Shown one piece after another: positions 37,001-49,139 of a stretch of 64,000 nucleotides of DNA; positions within the stretch are counted from its first letter, which is position 1, and each line of letters begins with the position of its first letter. Under the pieces are notes generated by a model. It made no database searches and was not told the DNA's origin. It saw nothing but the letters and a program-made list of their open reading frames with translations. Position numbers and translations under genes: made by a program. Source of the DNA: Sphagnum compactum (lineage: Eukaryota; Bryophyta; Sphagnopsida; Sphagnales); contig OZ234495.1 of assembly GCA_965153455.1 (NCBI GenBank), positions 7,932,875-7,996,874 of the forward strand, read 5' to 3'.

Positions 37001-38750
37001 TTATGCTTTTTGGAACTGTCATATGCCTGGACAAGGGATAGAATTAGAGTGCAGTATGGGAGCATGGGGTTGAATGTGCTGGTCATTGAGTGAAGGGAGT
37101 TGATTTTCTTACCATTGCAATTGAGATGTCTAGTGTATAGTTGTTCTCTGATATCTATTTTAGTCATCTTTGAGCTGTCCCAAGTCTTGACAACTGTTGG
37201 TGGATGTACTTTGTTCAGTTAAACTTTACTGGCCCATGTTTGCCCTGGCAACGATAGCAGCTATTATTGCAAGTCAGGCGATCATATCTGCCACATTCTC
37301 AATTGTGAAGCAGTCAGTTGCTTTGGGCTGTTTCCCACGGGTAAAGATTGTGCACACCTCAGATCAGTTCCAGGGCCAGATTTATATTCCTGAAATCAAC
37401 TGGATTCTGATGATTCTCTGCCTTGTCATCACTGCGGGCTTCAGAGACACCAGACAAATTGGAAATGCTTATGGTATTTTATACTGTCTCCATGTAATCC
37501 TCGTGATTTCATTCTTGCTACCAGTGTACATGTACAGCTCTCTGTGTAAGCATCAAATACTTGTCGATTTTCTTCTTGACACAATGTCTTGGTGCAGACA
37601 CATGTTGGTGCTTGCTAAGTCAACTGAACTACTGGCTACACTTTCTACAGGAATTGCAGTGGTTGCAGTGATGCTGGTGACAACGTATCTCATGACACTT
37701 GTAATCATTATGGTGTGGCACAAGCCTCTTGTGGTGGGCTTGATGTTTCTGCTGGTTTTCGGATCAGTTGAATCTGTTTATGTCTCATCAGTTCTATTCA
37801 AGGTGAAGCAAGGAGGATGGGTTCCACTTGTCATAGCAAGTGCACTTGGCAGCATCATGTATGTATGGAACTATGGCACTCTTAAACGCTACCAGTATGA
37901 GAATCAAAACAAGGTGTCTGTTGGATGGGTGTTGGGACTGGGTCCAAGCCTTGGCTTGGTACGTGTGCCTGGTGTTGGACTTGTGTACACAGATCTTGCC
38001 CATGGGGTTCCACCCCTCTTCTCTCATTTCATTACTCATCTTCCAGCCATTCATTCCACTGTCGTCTTTGTTTGTATCAAGTACTTGCCTGTCAACACAG
38101 TTCCACAGGAAGAGCGTTTCCTTGTTCGCCGAATTGGTACCAAGGCCTACTCTATGTATCGATGTGCTGCAAGGTATGGTTATAGAGATTTGCATAAGAG
38201 GGATGAGCATTTTGAGCAACTGCTGTTTCAAAGTTTGATAAGATTTAACAAATTTGAAGCACTGCAAAACTCCACTGGCGACAATTCATTGGCTGCTAGT
38301 TGGACTCCAGAAGAGAGAAGCGTATCATCTGTACAAGCTTTGGAGATGGCTCCTCAGAACCCAATCATGGATGACTCAATGTCCCAAGGTGATGGTTTGG
38401 AGATTAATTCAATTGCTAATTCTTCAATACAACTCCAGAGTGTGTCTGAAGATCCCTTCCAAGAAATTCCAGCAACTGAGCGTCGAGGTGTTCATTTTCC
38501 AACAAGCCCCAGTAACTTTGAAGAGGACACACAAGATGCTCTGACAGGTTTGATGAGGGGTAGAGATGCAGGAGTGACTTACATTATTGGTGACACCATT
38601 GTCAAAGCAAGAAGGGATGCAGGGTTTTTGAAGAAGCTTGTGATCAACCATGTGTATACATTCCTTCGAAAAACTTGTCGAGAGAGCACTGTGGCTTTGA
38701 ACATCCCTCATGAAAGCCTGTTGCAGGTGGGCATGATTTACTATGTATAA
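34078..38750 (+). CDS. KUP: KUP/HAK/KT potassium transporter, nine exons
   Basis: Family members carry K+ uptake, usually with H+, across plasma or vacuolar membranes. Exons are 34078-34212, 34722-34947, 35234-35470, 35612-35662, 35784-36044, 36294-36346, 36455-36569, 37219-37473 and 37651-38750. All phases agree and the product is 810 residues, close to the usual length. The signature [15 protein letters not shown] is at residues 61-75. Further family blocks are [68 protein letters not shown] and, at the very end, [13 protein letters not shown]. The start is the first ATG of the open frame. The donor after exon 5 reads ACAG|GCAAGC, a GC-AG intron. Intron 8 (37474-37650) is 177 bp, a multiple of three, and has no in-frame stop. 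The long cytosolic C-terminus (from about residue 610) is hydrophilic. Ion selectivity and clade cannot be stated. Confidence 0.95.
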
Positions 38751-40848
38751 CTGCTATGTCCATATACACATTTAGATTCACAGCTCACGATTGCAGGCTG
38801 CAACTAGTGTGATGAGCTGCAGGAATGATTCTCAAGTAACCTGTCATCAAATTCCAGGAGGAAGATTTTCCTCCCATGTCTAATTTGGGGATCTCTGTCT
38901 GTTGCACTCTTTTAAGAGCTCCCTATGGTTAGTGTTAAGTGGTAAATTGGTCATCCAGTAGGGTCAACAAGGGGCTTCCAAGTTGTCGAGGGGAAGAATG
39001 CACTATAAATAGTGACCCCCCCACAATGCAGTGTGTACAGAAAGTGTGCTCCTTTGAAAGGATGCAGGAGCGCTAAAAGATAGTCAAGGTTAGTTGGAAC
39101 ATGAGGGCATGGAATCATTCTTCTTGTGATGGATATCACTGAATGTAAATTGAGTAGTATTTTTTGCAGCTATGTGCACGTTGTGAACTCATGTTCATCA
39201 ATGTCCAGAGAGGATGGAGGTTGCTTATGGTTTGATCTTTTCATTGCGTTGATAGAGTTGATAAAAGGTCACACAACAAATTCGCTTGCTGGTATAAATT
39301 TTTGAGCAACATTGTGCCCTTTCGGGTTAGGGGTATCTTTGTTGAACATAGTAGAAACATGTCAAAAAGCACCAACAGAGCATAGCAAGGATGTGATGAC
39401 GAGCACCAAGAGAACATAGCAAGGGGGTGCCAACGAACATCAACAAAGCACAACAAGGAGACAATGCAAGCTACGAACACCAACGTAGCACAACAAAAGC
39501 ACAATGTAAGCTATGATCACCAACAGAGCATAGCAAAGAAACAATGCGGGTTACTTAATCAACTTCTTAAGAAAGAGGCGGCGATCTACTTCGTGATGAC
39601 TATATCGAAAAAGACTCATAGAATGGCTGAAGCCAACAGAGCTTTCGCACATTTTCGTTAGCCTACTAGTTTACTTCGGAAAGGGAGTGCGTGCGGGTTG
39701 TATTTTTCGGTAAAACAGCTGTCGAAGTAATGTATGCAGCTAAGGAGGCATTAAATGCAAATTACGAGCAAAGAAAGAGCACAAGATTACAATGATTAAT
39801 CAAAGCAAAAATCGAAAACAAACACTTAAAACACTAAGCATACCTTAAAATTGCTAAACATTCTTCTTATTTATAAGGAAAGTGAGAGAGGAAAAGAAAA
39901 GAGCTCAAGGCCAGCTCTGCCTCTATACCACCGTTGGAAACCTAATTTAAAAAATATAAAACTTAAAACCCTACCTACCACTACCACAGTAAATGACACT
40001 TATTGACTATTGACACCCTGACTCTACTAATCATGGCTAGTGGATATCTCCGGGTGGACCCGGTTGAGAAGGGAGCTTGACGACACAGTCCAATGAAGGG
40101 TCCACTAAACAATGTACGAAAATCAATTCTGAGTTCTGCCGGTGCTAATTTGCTCTTTCTGAAAAAGCTCCAGAAGCTTCTACGCCATAGCTGCACAGCC
40201 CTGCACCCCTGCTCACCCCAACAACAACAACTACCGTGCGCATTATCATTCTACTTCTGTTGCGGAGGACGACTCGGGAAGAGCCGGAAGAGCCTAACGT
40301 TCCAACAGCATGATGGAGAGTAGGGCACATTACTATGTCGTAAGACCCCAACAGCCTGTACGGTATGTTGTTTTTCTGACTCCGATATTGAAGCTTTTTC
40401 TATCAGAGATGAAGAAAGAAGAAGGAGTTGCATGTCATGGTCGATCGGAATTGCGGTAGCCTGTATACATGCCTGGCGTTCTTTTTAGGGAGTGTGCTTC
40501 CTTCCCTATTCTCCAGAGACCGTTCTGGAGAATCTTGGAATGTGGTGTGGTACTCCAAAGTTGGGGTTTTTAGTAATTGTCATGGCTGAAGGTGATCGGA
40601 GCTTTGGTGTCTCTGTGGTTTGTGCAATCAAATGTTTTGTAGATTTCGTTTCGTCGATGTAGAGGGAGGGTTGTGTAGAAGGCTTCGGTTTTTATACCCG
40701 TATGTTGCTACAGTTTGGTTTTTGAAGCTTCTGTTTCGACTCTTTTCGTGATGAGAGCTAATGATGAATCTTTATGCCAAAACGTTTTGTTTTCAATTCG
40801 TTGCTCTGTAGGGAGCAGCTTGAAGATGGTGGTATAGCAAGGATAGGC
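38751..40848. other. Intergenic region downstream of the K+ transporter
   Basis: No gene was recognised. A degenerate minisatellite lies at 39355-39545. The right end (about 40000-40848) should contain the promoter and leader of the HSA32-like gene, which read on the plus strand. An acceptor-like TGTAG at 40810 suggests a possible 5' UTR intron. Confidence 0.45.
39355..39545 (+). repeat. Degenerate minisatellite, unit about 35-40 bp
   Basis: About five units share GARCACCAACAGAGCATAGCAAGG-like text followed by a variable spacer, several with ACAATGCAAGCTA. The unit is not a multiple of a codon pattern and no reading frame is preserved. Confidence 0.65.
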
Positions 40849-43410
40849 ATGCCGAACGACCGCAACTTCTACTTCAGAGGCGATAACGAGTGGCCCCAGA
40901 GGCCGCTCATTCGCGGAATGACGGAAGTTAGAGGGCCTTTCTCCTCTCTCATGGCTCCTTCAAACTTGCAGGTAAAGAGTTTCGCTTCTTTGGTACATTC
41001 TTTAGTTTCTTTCTGCATGTGAAAAGTACATGTGGGAAGTTTGGATGCAAATTAGGTGAATGAAGCATGTTCTCAAGCTGTTAGCATCCAGTCTTTTTGG
41101 ACTTGGCAGGAAGATCAAAGTGTTGTAACAAGAATGGGCATCTGGACTTTTGGAAATTGCAAACAGGATGTATTGGAGAGGATGGGGCAGTTTATGGATG
41201 GCCTCAGATTTTCAGGGGGTTCCTTTAGCCTCATGCCACATGACATTGTGAGGCAGTTGACAAGATTGGCACATAATCATGATGTGTATGTAAGCTCAGG
41301 CGGGTGGGCGGATCATGTTCTCGCCCAGGGCCCTTCTGTCTTCAGACAGTATGTGCAAGTAGGCTCATGTCCCTCTCTCATCTAGCCTGCTTCACAAAAC
41401 ATAACACCCATTGCCTGTAAAATCAGGCAGTCATGTCTTAATATCGGTATGGTTCAAAGTGAGCTCAAGTTAGTTAATTTTTGATATCAGATTACAGGGG
41501 CAATGTATCTGAGACTTTTCATGATGGTGCATTCCACTATGGTAATGTGCTGAGTTTGGTAACTCAGGGTGCACACGTTTGTAGAGTGGTTTGTGTGAAA
41601 TTTTGTGTGGATTATTATGTACTCATCTACATCCACTGTTGAGAGCTCCTGAAGCCAGAGGGGAGTCACAGCAGTTTGTCACTGCTATTCCTGATGAAGG
41701 TGAGGGTCTGACATGTTGTGAGTGGAACTCTCAATGTTATGATCACACTCATGTTGCATTACCAAAAAGTGTGATTGTTGAGTTTTCTGTGCAAAATCAT
41801 TTACAAGTTTTGGGTAGCTGGCTCCTGTTGACTTGAGATATGGATGAACTCTCGAGGATAGGTGGCCTCTGGGGGTTTACTTCTCTATAGCAGGAGCATA
41901 TTAATTTATTGTGAGGTGTTGAGATGAATCCTGTATTCAGCCTGGTTGGATGTTAGAAATTTAGTTACTCTGTTCAAGGATTCTGGAATCTTATCTGTTC
42001 CAGTGAACTACTGAGATTCTGCAACTGTACAAGGAGATCACATCATTATCTATGTTGGGTACTAATTATGTTTATTTGGGTAATGTATATTGGGTGAGGA
42101 ATCTTTGCAGGGGACTAGTATTTATGGAAGCTTTGAGAAATGTATTGAACCTTGCTGTATCATAATTGCTTTCTGATGTTTCTTTGTCCTCTCTGTGCAC
42201 AGGAGTGCAAGGACCTTGGTTTTGATGCAATAGAGGTGAACACTGACTTGATTTGTCTTCAAGAAGAGGACCTGTTGCGCCTGATTCGCACTATCAAGAG
42301 TGCAGGTCTCAAGGCCAGGCCTGAACTTGGCATCAAGTCTGCAGAAGAAGGTATAATTCATCATTCTAATTATTTGGTTGATGGTGAAATGCCCTTGATC
42401 TACAAAATTGACTGTAGTTGACAGGCAAAGTAAGTTTGAATAGTTCCTTGGTTCTACAATTCCTGTATCTTGCCAGGAAATCAACCTTCTGTCAGGAAGT
42501 AGATGGTGTTGATCTTCCCACACCAACAAATCCCTGTAAGAGGAATTTCTGTTGATGCAAATTGTTAAAATAACCTGTTGACTTTAGAGCTGCAAAGGTT
42601 CCTGCAATGTCATGACATGTGCACATGTGATTGCAGTGGCTATACATTGTGAAGGGATTATGATTTATATGATGAGAAAGGCATTAATAGGGGGGCTTTG
42701 ATGCAAGGGATCCAGAGTCAGAAGGTGTCAACTGGGTGATAAGGCGTGCCGAGCGCTTCCTTGAAGCAGGTGCAGACGCTGTTCTGATTGATTCAGATGG
42801 CATAACAGAAAATGTTGGTAACTGGCGAACAGATGTGATTGCCAGAGTTATTGAGCGACTGGGGTTGGAGAAAATTATGTTCGAGGCAGCAGATCCCAGA
42901 GTTTTCGAATGGTTCATCCAGAACTATGGCTCCAAGGCGAGTGTCACTTTAATTCAAACACTGCTAACTCTTTACTGAAGCAACAGACTGTAATGCAAGC
43001 CAGCCTGGAGATAACGTCTAATTCTTCTTGCTGGAAATTCATTGTTTCTTGTGTTGCTTACTGATCCTAGAGCTTAAAGGCAAAGGAATTGTGCTATCTT
43101 GTAGAATTGTCATCCAGGTGTGCTTCTCATTGGCAACAAGTGGAGGATTGCTTGTGAAGGAATGGGGATAATCTTGCGACCAGACATTGCCAAATCTATC
43201 TAGTAATTATATGTTTTGATGAAGTGGTTTTTCTCACCTGGTGAGACACGTTCAAAAAGGTTGGACTTTGTCATAGGATTTTAATTGGCCTTTGGTTGGG
43301 ATCCTTGGCAGGTAAATCTGTTTGTGGATCATTCACATCTATTGCAGCTGGAGGGTTTGCGTTCTGGTATCAGAGGTGGAAGGTCTGTTTGGGGTCACTT
43401 TCTCTTATGA
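40849..43410 (+). CDS. HSA32-like: HSA32 / phosphosulfolactate synthase-like protein, five exons
   Basis: The family (ComA-type TIM barrel) includes the land-plant heat-acclimation protein HSA32 and prokaryotic phosphosulfolactate synthases. Exons are 40849-40971, 41167-41358, 42203-42350, about 42716-42936 and 43312-43410, giving about 260 residues. Matching blocks are RGMTEVRGP (residues 22-30), MGQFMDGLRFSGGS, MPHDIVRQL, ECKDLGFDAIEVNTDL, RRAERFLEAGADAVLIDSDG, TENVGNWRTDV, IMFEAADPRVFEWFI and VNLFVDHSHLLQLEGLRSG. The start at 40849 matches the family's N-terminal length; an in-frame ATG at 40774 is the alternative. The fourth donor reads AAG|GCGAGT, a GC-AG intron supported by the exact join to VNLFVDH. 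The start of exon 4 is uncertain: the better-looking TAATAG acceptor (42690) breaks the frame by one base in a G6 run, while CCAG at 42715 keeps it. Whether the protein has enzyme activity or a chaperone-like role is unknown. Confidence 0.85.
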
Positions 43411-44425
43411 TTGGTGGCTCTGACTAGAACAACATTTTAAGATGCAAGAAATTTTATGAAAACATCCTGGGCATTGATAGTGTCCATTTGGATCAAGGAA
43501 CAGTTAGTAGATTGTACAAAGAAAGATCTGTATCAGTGAACAAGCAAGGCAGTTAAATCATGTGTTGAAGACAGGCTTGTAATGAGCATAATCAAAGGTG
43601 GTGTCCTACTTTGGTTGAATAGTGAAGTGTAATACAACCTGTTTCTAGTAAAGTGTAATAGAACCTTGTAAACCAAGAGACATAATATATGACCACTATC
43701 ATGCGTTGAGGACCTAGTGTATGCAAAGAAGTGGTATTTAGGGTTTAGGGTTTATATTGGAATACTTTTGTTGTATACAATAACATGATCTTATGACCTA
43801 TCAGAGGAGTTTCTCCTACTGGTTCTGTTGATTTCATGCATGCAGGAATCTTGATAGATTTGACTCCCCAGTTCCTGATCTCTGTTTTCATCATCTATCC
43901 TCTTCCATTTCTCTTGCATTTATAATTTTTTGGCTGTCTTTTCCCATCCTTGGGTCTCTTTGTGTGTCCTGTTCACTAGTCAGCAGTGTGGCTGACTTCA
44001 TACTGTTACCACCAGGTCAGGACAAACCTATTTGCATTGCATTTAGTTGTTGTGTAGAGCTGAGGAAGTTATGGTTGTCATGAACTACTATTCACGTTAT
44101 TGATTTTTCCAGACACCAAGAGACTTGAGATTTACACAAACCTCTGACATTTCTCTTTTTGCTGCAAATTCCATCTGCTCCCAGGACTTAAAATGCAGGC
44201 TAGGGCAACTAGCATCTTTAACTTTCTTGACAAAAGCAGCAAGAAAAGGTGCTGCCTTGGTTGGTTCTTGCAGAGATGATTAGTTATGTGGTGATAAGAG
44301 AGCACATTACAAAACAAGGACTTATTATAGCATAAAGCACTGCTGCGTTTTTTGCAGTGTAATGGGAGGCACCCTTACAAAGTGGAATAGTTCCTCCACT
44401 TTTGGGTGGAACATTTCAGAATGTG
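43411..44425. other. Convergent 3' flanks of the HSA32-like and GT61 genes
   Basis: The two genes point at each other. Their 3' untranslated regions probably fill much of this kilobase. An interstitial telomere-like stretch TTTAGGGTTTAGGGTTTA is at 43737-43754. Nothing else was recognised. Confidence 0.5.
43737..43754 (+). repeat. Short interstitial telomere-type repeat
   Basis: Two and a half copies of TTTAGGG, the plant telomere unit. This is too short to be a telomere relic with certainty. Confidence 0.6.
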
Positions 44426-47127
44426 TCAGCGGAATGTATACACATCTTCACATGGGCACATTGTAAGCTCCTTGTTTCTCTGGGGATCTTCATTACCAGC
44501 TTGCTTCTTCCTCTCCAAGAAATTATGCAGGACATTTTCAGTCCAATGTGCTAAGTGAGTTGCATTGAGTCCAACCTCAGAATCCTTGTGGAAGTAGAGG
44601 CATCTCAGAGTTTCAGTTGATGGGTAGGGGCAATCAGGTCCTTCTGAATCCCTCCACACACCTTCGTGCACAAGCTTTGCCCAGTCGGCTAGGAACTGGT
44701 ATATGAACTGACCTACTCCCATGTACTCTAGCCAGCCCTTGGGATACATCTCCATCAGGCTAGCCCCTGCTGTCATGAACATGGCGTTTGTGATTTGAGC
44801 CCCATGCACAGTCACCAACACATCTGTGCTGGTCATCAGCTCCACCTGCACCGAGCTCATCATATGTTTATGTCAAATGTGGTGTCTGGGGAACTTATGT
44901 AGACTGAACTTCAAAGGATGATTGCTTTCTGACTGTATTCCAGCTTGAACTAAGATTACACTTCTGACACCTCTATCTTCCTCTCAAGAAAGAATGCTGG
45001 TTCTTTCTCTCTCTTTGAAATTTGCTGCATTAACGGTGGCAAATGTTTTGACAATTGATTCAGTTGTTACATTCCTGCTGGTGGCTGGCTCTTGTTTGCT
45101 GCTGGGAGAGATTTCAAATGATATTTTGTTTACACATTTGTCAGGTCTCTTAAACTGGATCTCTTAATGTGATTTGGGAGAGAAGAGACGATCAAATTAG
45201 CTCAAGAAGATGGATGCTCGTGTCTACAGACAAAGTGATCAAATACCTCTCCATTCATGAACTCCTATAGAGACTCTCCAAAGCTACAAATGCTGATCTC
45301 CTCTCCTCACAATTCTCTCAGGATCAGTATGCAACTGTTGCCTATCAGAGAAGGTGAACAAGTTTGGTGCTCAATTCTTCAAGGATTTGGAATCTCCTCA
45401 GGTTCTCACAATTGTCAATAAAAGCTTCATACAATCTCGTCGCCCAAGAATTAGAATCGTGCTCAGTTTTCAATGTGCTATAGCACCAGAATGATGATGA
45501 TACCTGTTCACAAAAGCTGAGACCCTCCATCGTGGCAACACGAAAATGGCATTCTGGAACCTTGGCGCACTCCCCTTTCACAACTGCAGCAACAGCTGAA
45601 GCGTTTCGGAACGCTCTTGCGCCTGTTCTTGTCAGCAGCGTTACCTTCACCTTCATGGTGCTCCCCGTGTTCCTTGCATTTTCTTCGGTGTCGATTGCAC
45701 AAAACTTGAGCGCTTTGCATCTCACCATATCGAACAGGTCGCGTAAGTTGTCGGACGGGATTCCTCCCAGCCCCCGTCGTTGCACGATGGCTCTCTCAAA
45801 ACAAACTGGAGCTCCATGAGCAGCAGGTTCATTGCCAGAGTTTCCTAGATTGTCGATCTTCAGCGATTTCCCCATTGTTGCATGCATAACATTCGCGATC
45901 CAGGAACCCATTTTCTCTTGGAACTCCCCCAAGTGGTACATCACCACACGCTCTGGGACCATGCAGGCACCGAACTTGGCCCTCCAGAACGCGAAACCTA
46001 GCATGGCAGACATGCTGTGCCAGGGATTATCGTAATTCCAGTAGTTTTCAACGACGAGAGTGATGCCTTCGCGGAACCTTGCTCCAAGCTTGACGAGGTC
46101 CTTCTTGTGCAGGAAGCCGTAGCTGTTCTTGGATCCATCGTCGGCGGCGCTTCCCTGCAGGCACAAAAGTCTCCCCTCCGGATCGTCAGATGGGAAGTCG
46201 AGGATCTCTCCAAGGCCACTTCCAGGTTTCGCAACGACAGAGCTCATGAACCAGTTTCCCTCGTTCTCAGGGGTCACTGGCTGCTTGATGTCCTTGAGGG
46301 GAAGAAACGAGTCTATGATTTGATCCAGTTGCTGCGGCATTGTCGCCATAGCTGTTGTCTGCTGATCCCTCGTGGCTGCCACGGCTAAAGCTTTAGCAGT
46401 TCTGGGCACGACTACCGTTTTTGAATTACTTGCAACAGTCCCACTGTCTGTGATCTCGGAGGGATCAAGAACATGGTAATCCTGTAGCGCTCCTGAAGTA
46501 TTTGGGCGATCTGCTGGGTCCACGTCTGCAGTTTGCCTGCATTCTGCTCTAAGCTTTTCAACGTCGAGCACGTTATCGGTGATGGCCAATAGCTTGGAGC
46601 CCAAGCAGGCAGCAAAAGCTAGTTCCGTCATCCTCTTCCGCACATCACCCATAGACTTCCTCACATCCTTTATACTTTTCGACTCGTGGAGACCTTCGCG
46701 CTCTGCGCGCATTCATGAAGCAAGCTTCCTTCACTCAGTCTATGGATCCAAGCCCATGGTTAAAACAGAACAAGATGCGAAGATCAGAAGGCTAACATTG
46801 CATACCTTTAATAGACGGATTAAGTCCAAGATTCCAATTGTTATAAGCAGCAGCTGCAATTGCCAAGTCTCCATGGCTTCTGGTGCTTGTGCCCATGAGA
46901 GCTAAGCTAGTCGCCCAGTGCTTCTGGAAGACGAAGAACTGCAGAAAGATGAAAGAGACAAAGCAGAAGAACACAACATAAATGATGCACTGAGACCGCT
47001 TCTGATCACTAGTGCGCTTGCGTGCTGGCATCGGCGCAGCTATTCTTCTGCGAGAGGAGCTCCCTGCTGTCATCTCCTCGTGGGTGGTAACCCTCCTCAT
47101 CCCCACAATTCCAGCTGCCATGCTCAT
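44426..47127 (-). CDS. Family GT61 glycosyltransferase (DUF563), type II Golgi protein
   Basis: Exons are 47127-46806, 46702-45504 and 44845-44426, joined by GT-AG introns in phases 1 and 0; the product is 646 residues. GT61 enzymes transfer xylose, arabinose or GlcNAc to glycans or hemicellulose, usually in the Golgi. A short basic N-terminus (RRRIAAPMPARKR) precedes a single membrane anchor at about residues 46-68, as expected for a type II protein. A variable, low-similarity stem runs to about residue 300. The catalytic region has VVENYWNYDNPWHS (about 325-337), with the N-x-W-H pattern typical of the family, and TDVLVTVHGAQITNAMF (515-531), with the conserved HGA. The C-terminus ends with Cys-rich MCPCEDVYTFR. 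The gene converges with the HSA32-like gene. Donor and acceptor sugar cannot be inferred. The long stem makes it larger than many members. Confidence 0.88.
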
Positions 47128-48655
47128 TGTAATCTCTCTTCAGGAGAGCTTCTACAATCCTCAAGATTGCTCAACTTCCTGAGCTCAAATTCCCCTCTCT
47201 CAACCAGAATTTAGGTCAGATCAGAATCATGAAAAATCCTAATATCTGCATGGAGAACAAAAGGATTACAATCTGCAGAATTGTGGATCCGGGCAATCTA
47301 AAAAAGACTGAACTCTGTTCAAACGTTCATTCAGAAGAAATTGAACATTGTGCAACGTGAATAGCACATTGGTGCAATCCTCTAAAACATTCAAAATCTA
47401 CTTCGGTAGAAGTTGGAAATTCGAGATCTATGACTAACAAGCATGTCAAAAAGATAGAATGCTACGCTTGTTACATTCTTCTAACTCAATACCAAACTTC
47501 ATGAATCACGAATTGATCACGAAGCTTAAATGCAGAAATTTTCAACATACCCACTTTGCAAATGAAGATAGCAGATCGTTGGACTATGAAAAGCATCCTT
47601 CTGACAGTAGGAATGGTCGTAGTGGGGATTGAGGAGAACATTTATGTACCGATACTCTTGTGAAGAAAACTATCTGCTGAAATTTTTGACATGGGTGTCA
47701 GAGTGCTGCTGCGTGGACCTATATTGTTTGGTTTTTGGTGAGCAGTGAACTGGCTAGCTAGGAAGCAAGGCGATGTTCGAAACGGTGTGTTAGATTGGAG
47801 GAGGCGGCCAAGAAGCTGCAATCTGGTGGAAAGTCGACGACGACGACAAAGAGGCGGTGAATTATTATTATTATTTTTGTTTTGTCACGATGCACGTCAC
47901 ATTTTAATGGTTGTGCCAGGTACACCCATCCACTTTCAAGTAGTAGAGTGTGTAACATAACTGTCTTTCTTGGACTGACTCTCTCTTTCCCTCTCTTCTT
48001 GCTTTGTCGGAACTGAAATCAGTCTCAGAATGTGGAGGGTACCTTTTGTATAGGAGAAGGGCCTGAGTTCACGCCCTTCCCGGATTTGAGATCTGTGCCC
48101 AAGGCCGGAAGGCTGAGGGAACAGGTCAAAAATCACAGGTACTCAGGTCTTTTTCCTAGGTAAAGCAGAGCTGGGATTTTTTCATTTTTTTAGAAATAGT
48201 GATAGGCTGGCTAGTACCTTCCGCTGGACAGAAGATCCCAGTACAGCCCAGCTGGTACCTTCCACCACAGAAGATTCCGCTAGCTGAAAACAGGTTTCTT
48301 CATGTAGGTAAGGGAGCTGAAAATGGAAAGGAAAAATCCAGGCAGTGCTTTACGATTGTTAACAAATGAGGCACACTCTGTGTAGGGTAAAGTAAGTTTT
48401 ACTGGAATAAGGGCCCATGTCAGGTGCCCTAGAGCACAGGACCTATTTTGGTAAAGCCTGTGGTTGAGGCCTTTGTTGAGTGTAAATTAGTTTTTGTTTA
48501 TTTTTTATTTTTATGAAAAAAAACCAGAAATAATTAATATGTGAGGTGTTTCGAAAAATGGGATGCCTGCCAGAGTGAGTTTTCCATTGCTTGAAATGCC
48601 AAAAAAATATGACAGATAAGGTGCCCTCTAATTGGACTAAATTTTTTTGGAGAAG
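47128..48655. other. GT61 upstream region and spacer
   Basis: The first several hundred bases should hold the GT61 promoter and leader on the minus strand. CGACGACGACGAC and ATTATTATTATT runs lie near 47835-47880. Two similar TACCTTCC...ACAGAAGAT blocks near 48217 and 48262 form a small direct repeat. No gene was found. Confidence 0.45.
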
Positions 48656-48678
48656 GTCCGGACCAGTGTTGGCTGAGT
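48656..48678 (+). repeat. Left terminal inverted repeat of the hAT-like element
   Basis: It pairs with 53109-53131 at 19 of 23 positions. Confidence 0.65.
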
Positions 48679-49139
48679 CTCTAGTTTTTATGATAACTGC
48701 CGGATCCGGGTATGAGACTGTTTAGAAAGACCTTACCCGGTTCTTTTTTTAAATTTTATTTTCATAGTTTCAAGACCCGGGTAGGGTTTCAAAAATTTGC
48801 AAAAAATAATTTTACCTGGGTTTGAAAGCGCCAATTCTCCAACATGTGATATGAGTCAGTTTTCAAAGTTGATTTTTGCATACCGGTTATTAGAAATTTT
48901 ATTATCTCAAAAATAAATTTTTAATGTTAAGAAATAACAAAATTGCACAAAAATGATTTTTAAAAAAAAATTCAACATTTTATATGTCCACTATTTCATC
49001 TCATTCAAATGAACCTTCAAATTCTTCTAACTCCTCTTCAAAACCTAAGTCTATTTGAATTAACTCTACTAAATTGAAAGGCGATTTACATCCATTTCTA
49101 GGATCACTTGGCCAATTTTTGCTTACAAAAATCAAAATT

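Noticed and set aside
37794-38267. 157-codon minus-strand and other ORFs opposite the KUP last exon
   Set aside because: These are shadows of a strongly supported coding exon.
40774-40848. Upstream in-frame ATG as the start of the HSA32-like protein
   Set aside because: It would add 25 residues absent from the family, and an acceptor-like TGTAG at 40810 suggests this part may be removed or be leader. Kept only as an alternative.
45508-46388. Plus-strand ORFs of up to 123 codons inside the GT61 gene
   Set aside because: These are antisense shadows of exon 2, which has clear GT61 motifs on the minus strand.
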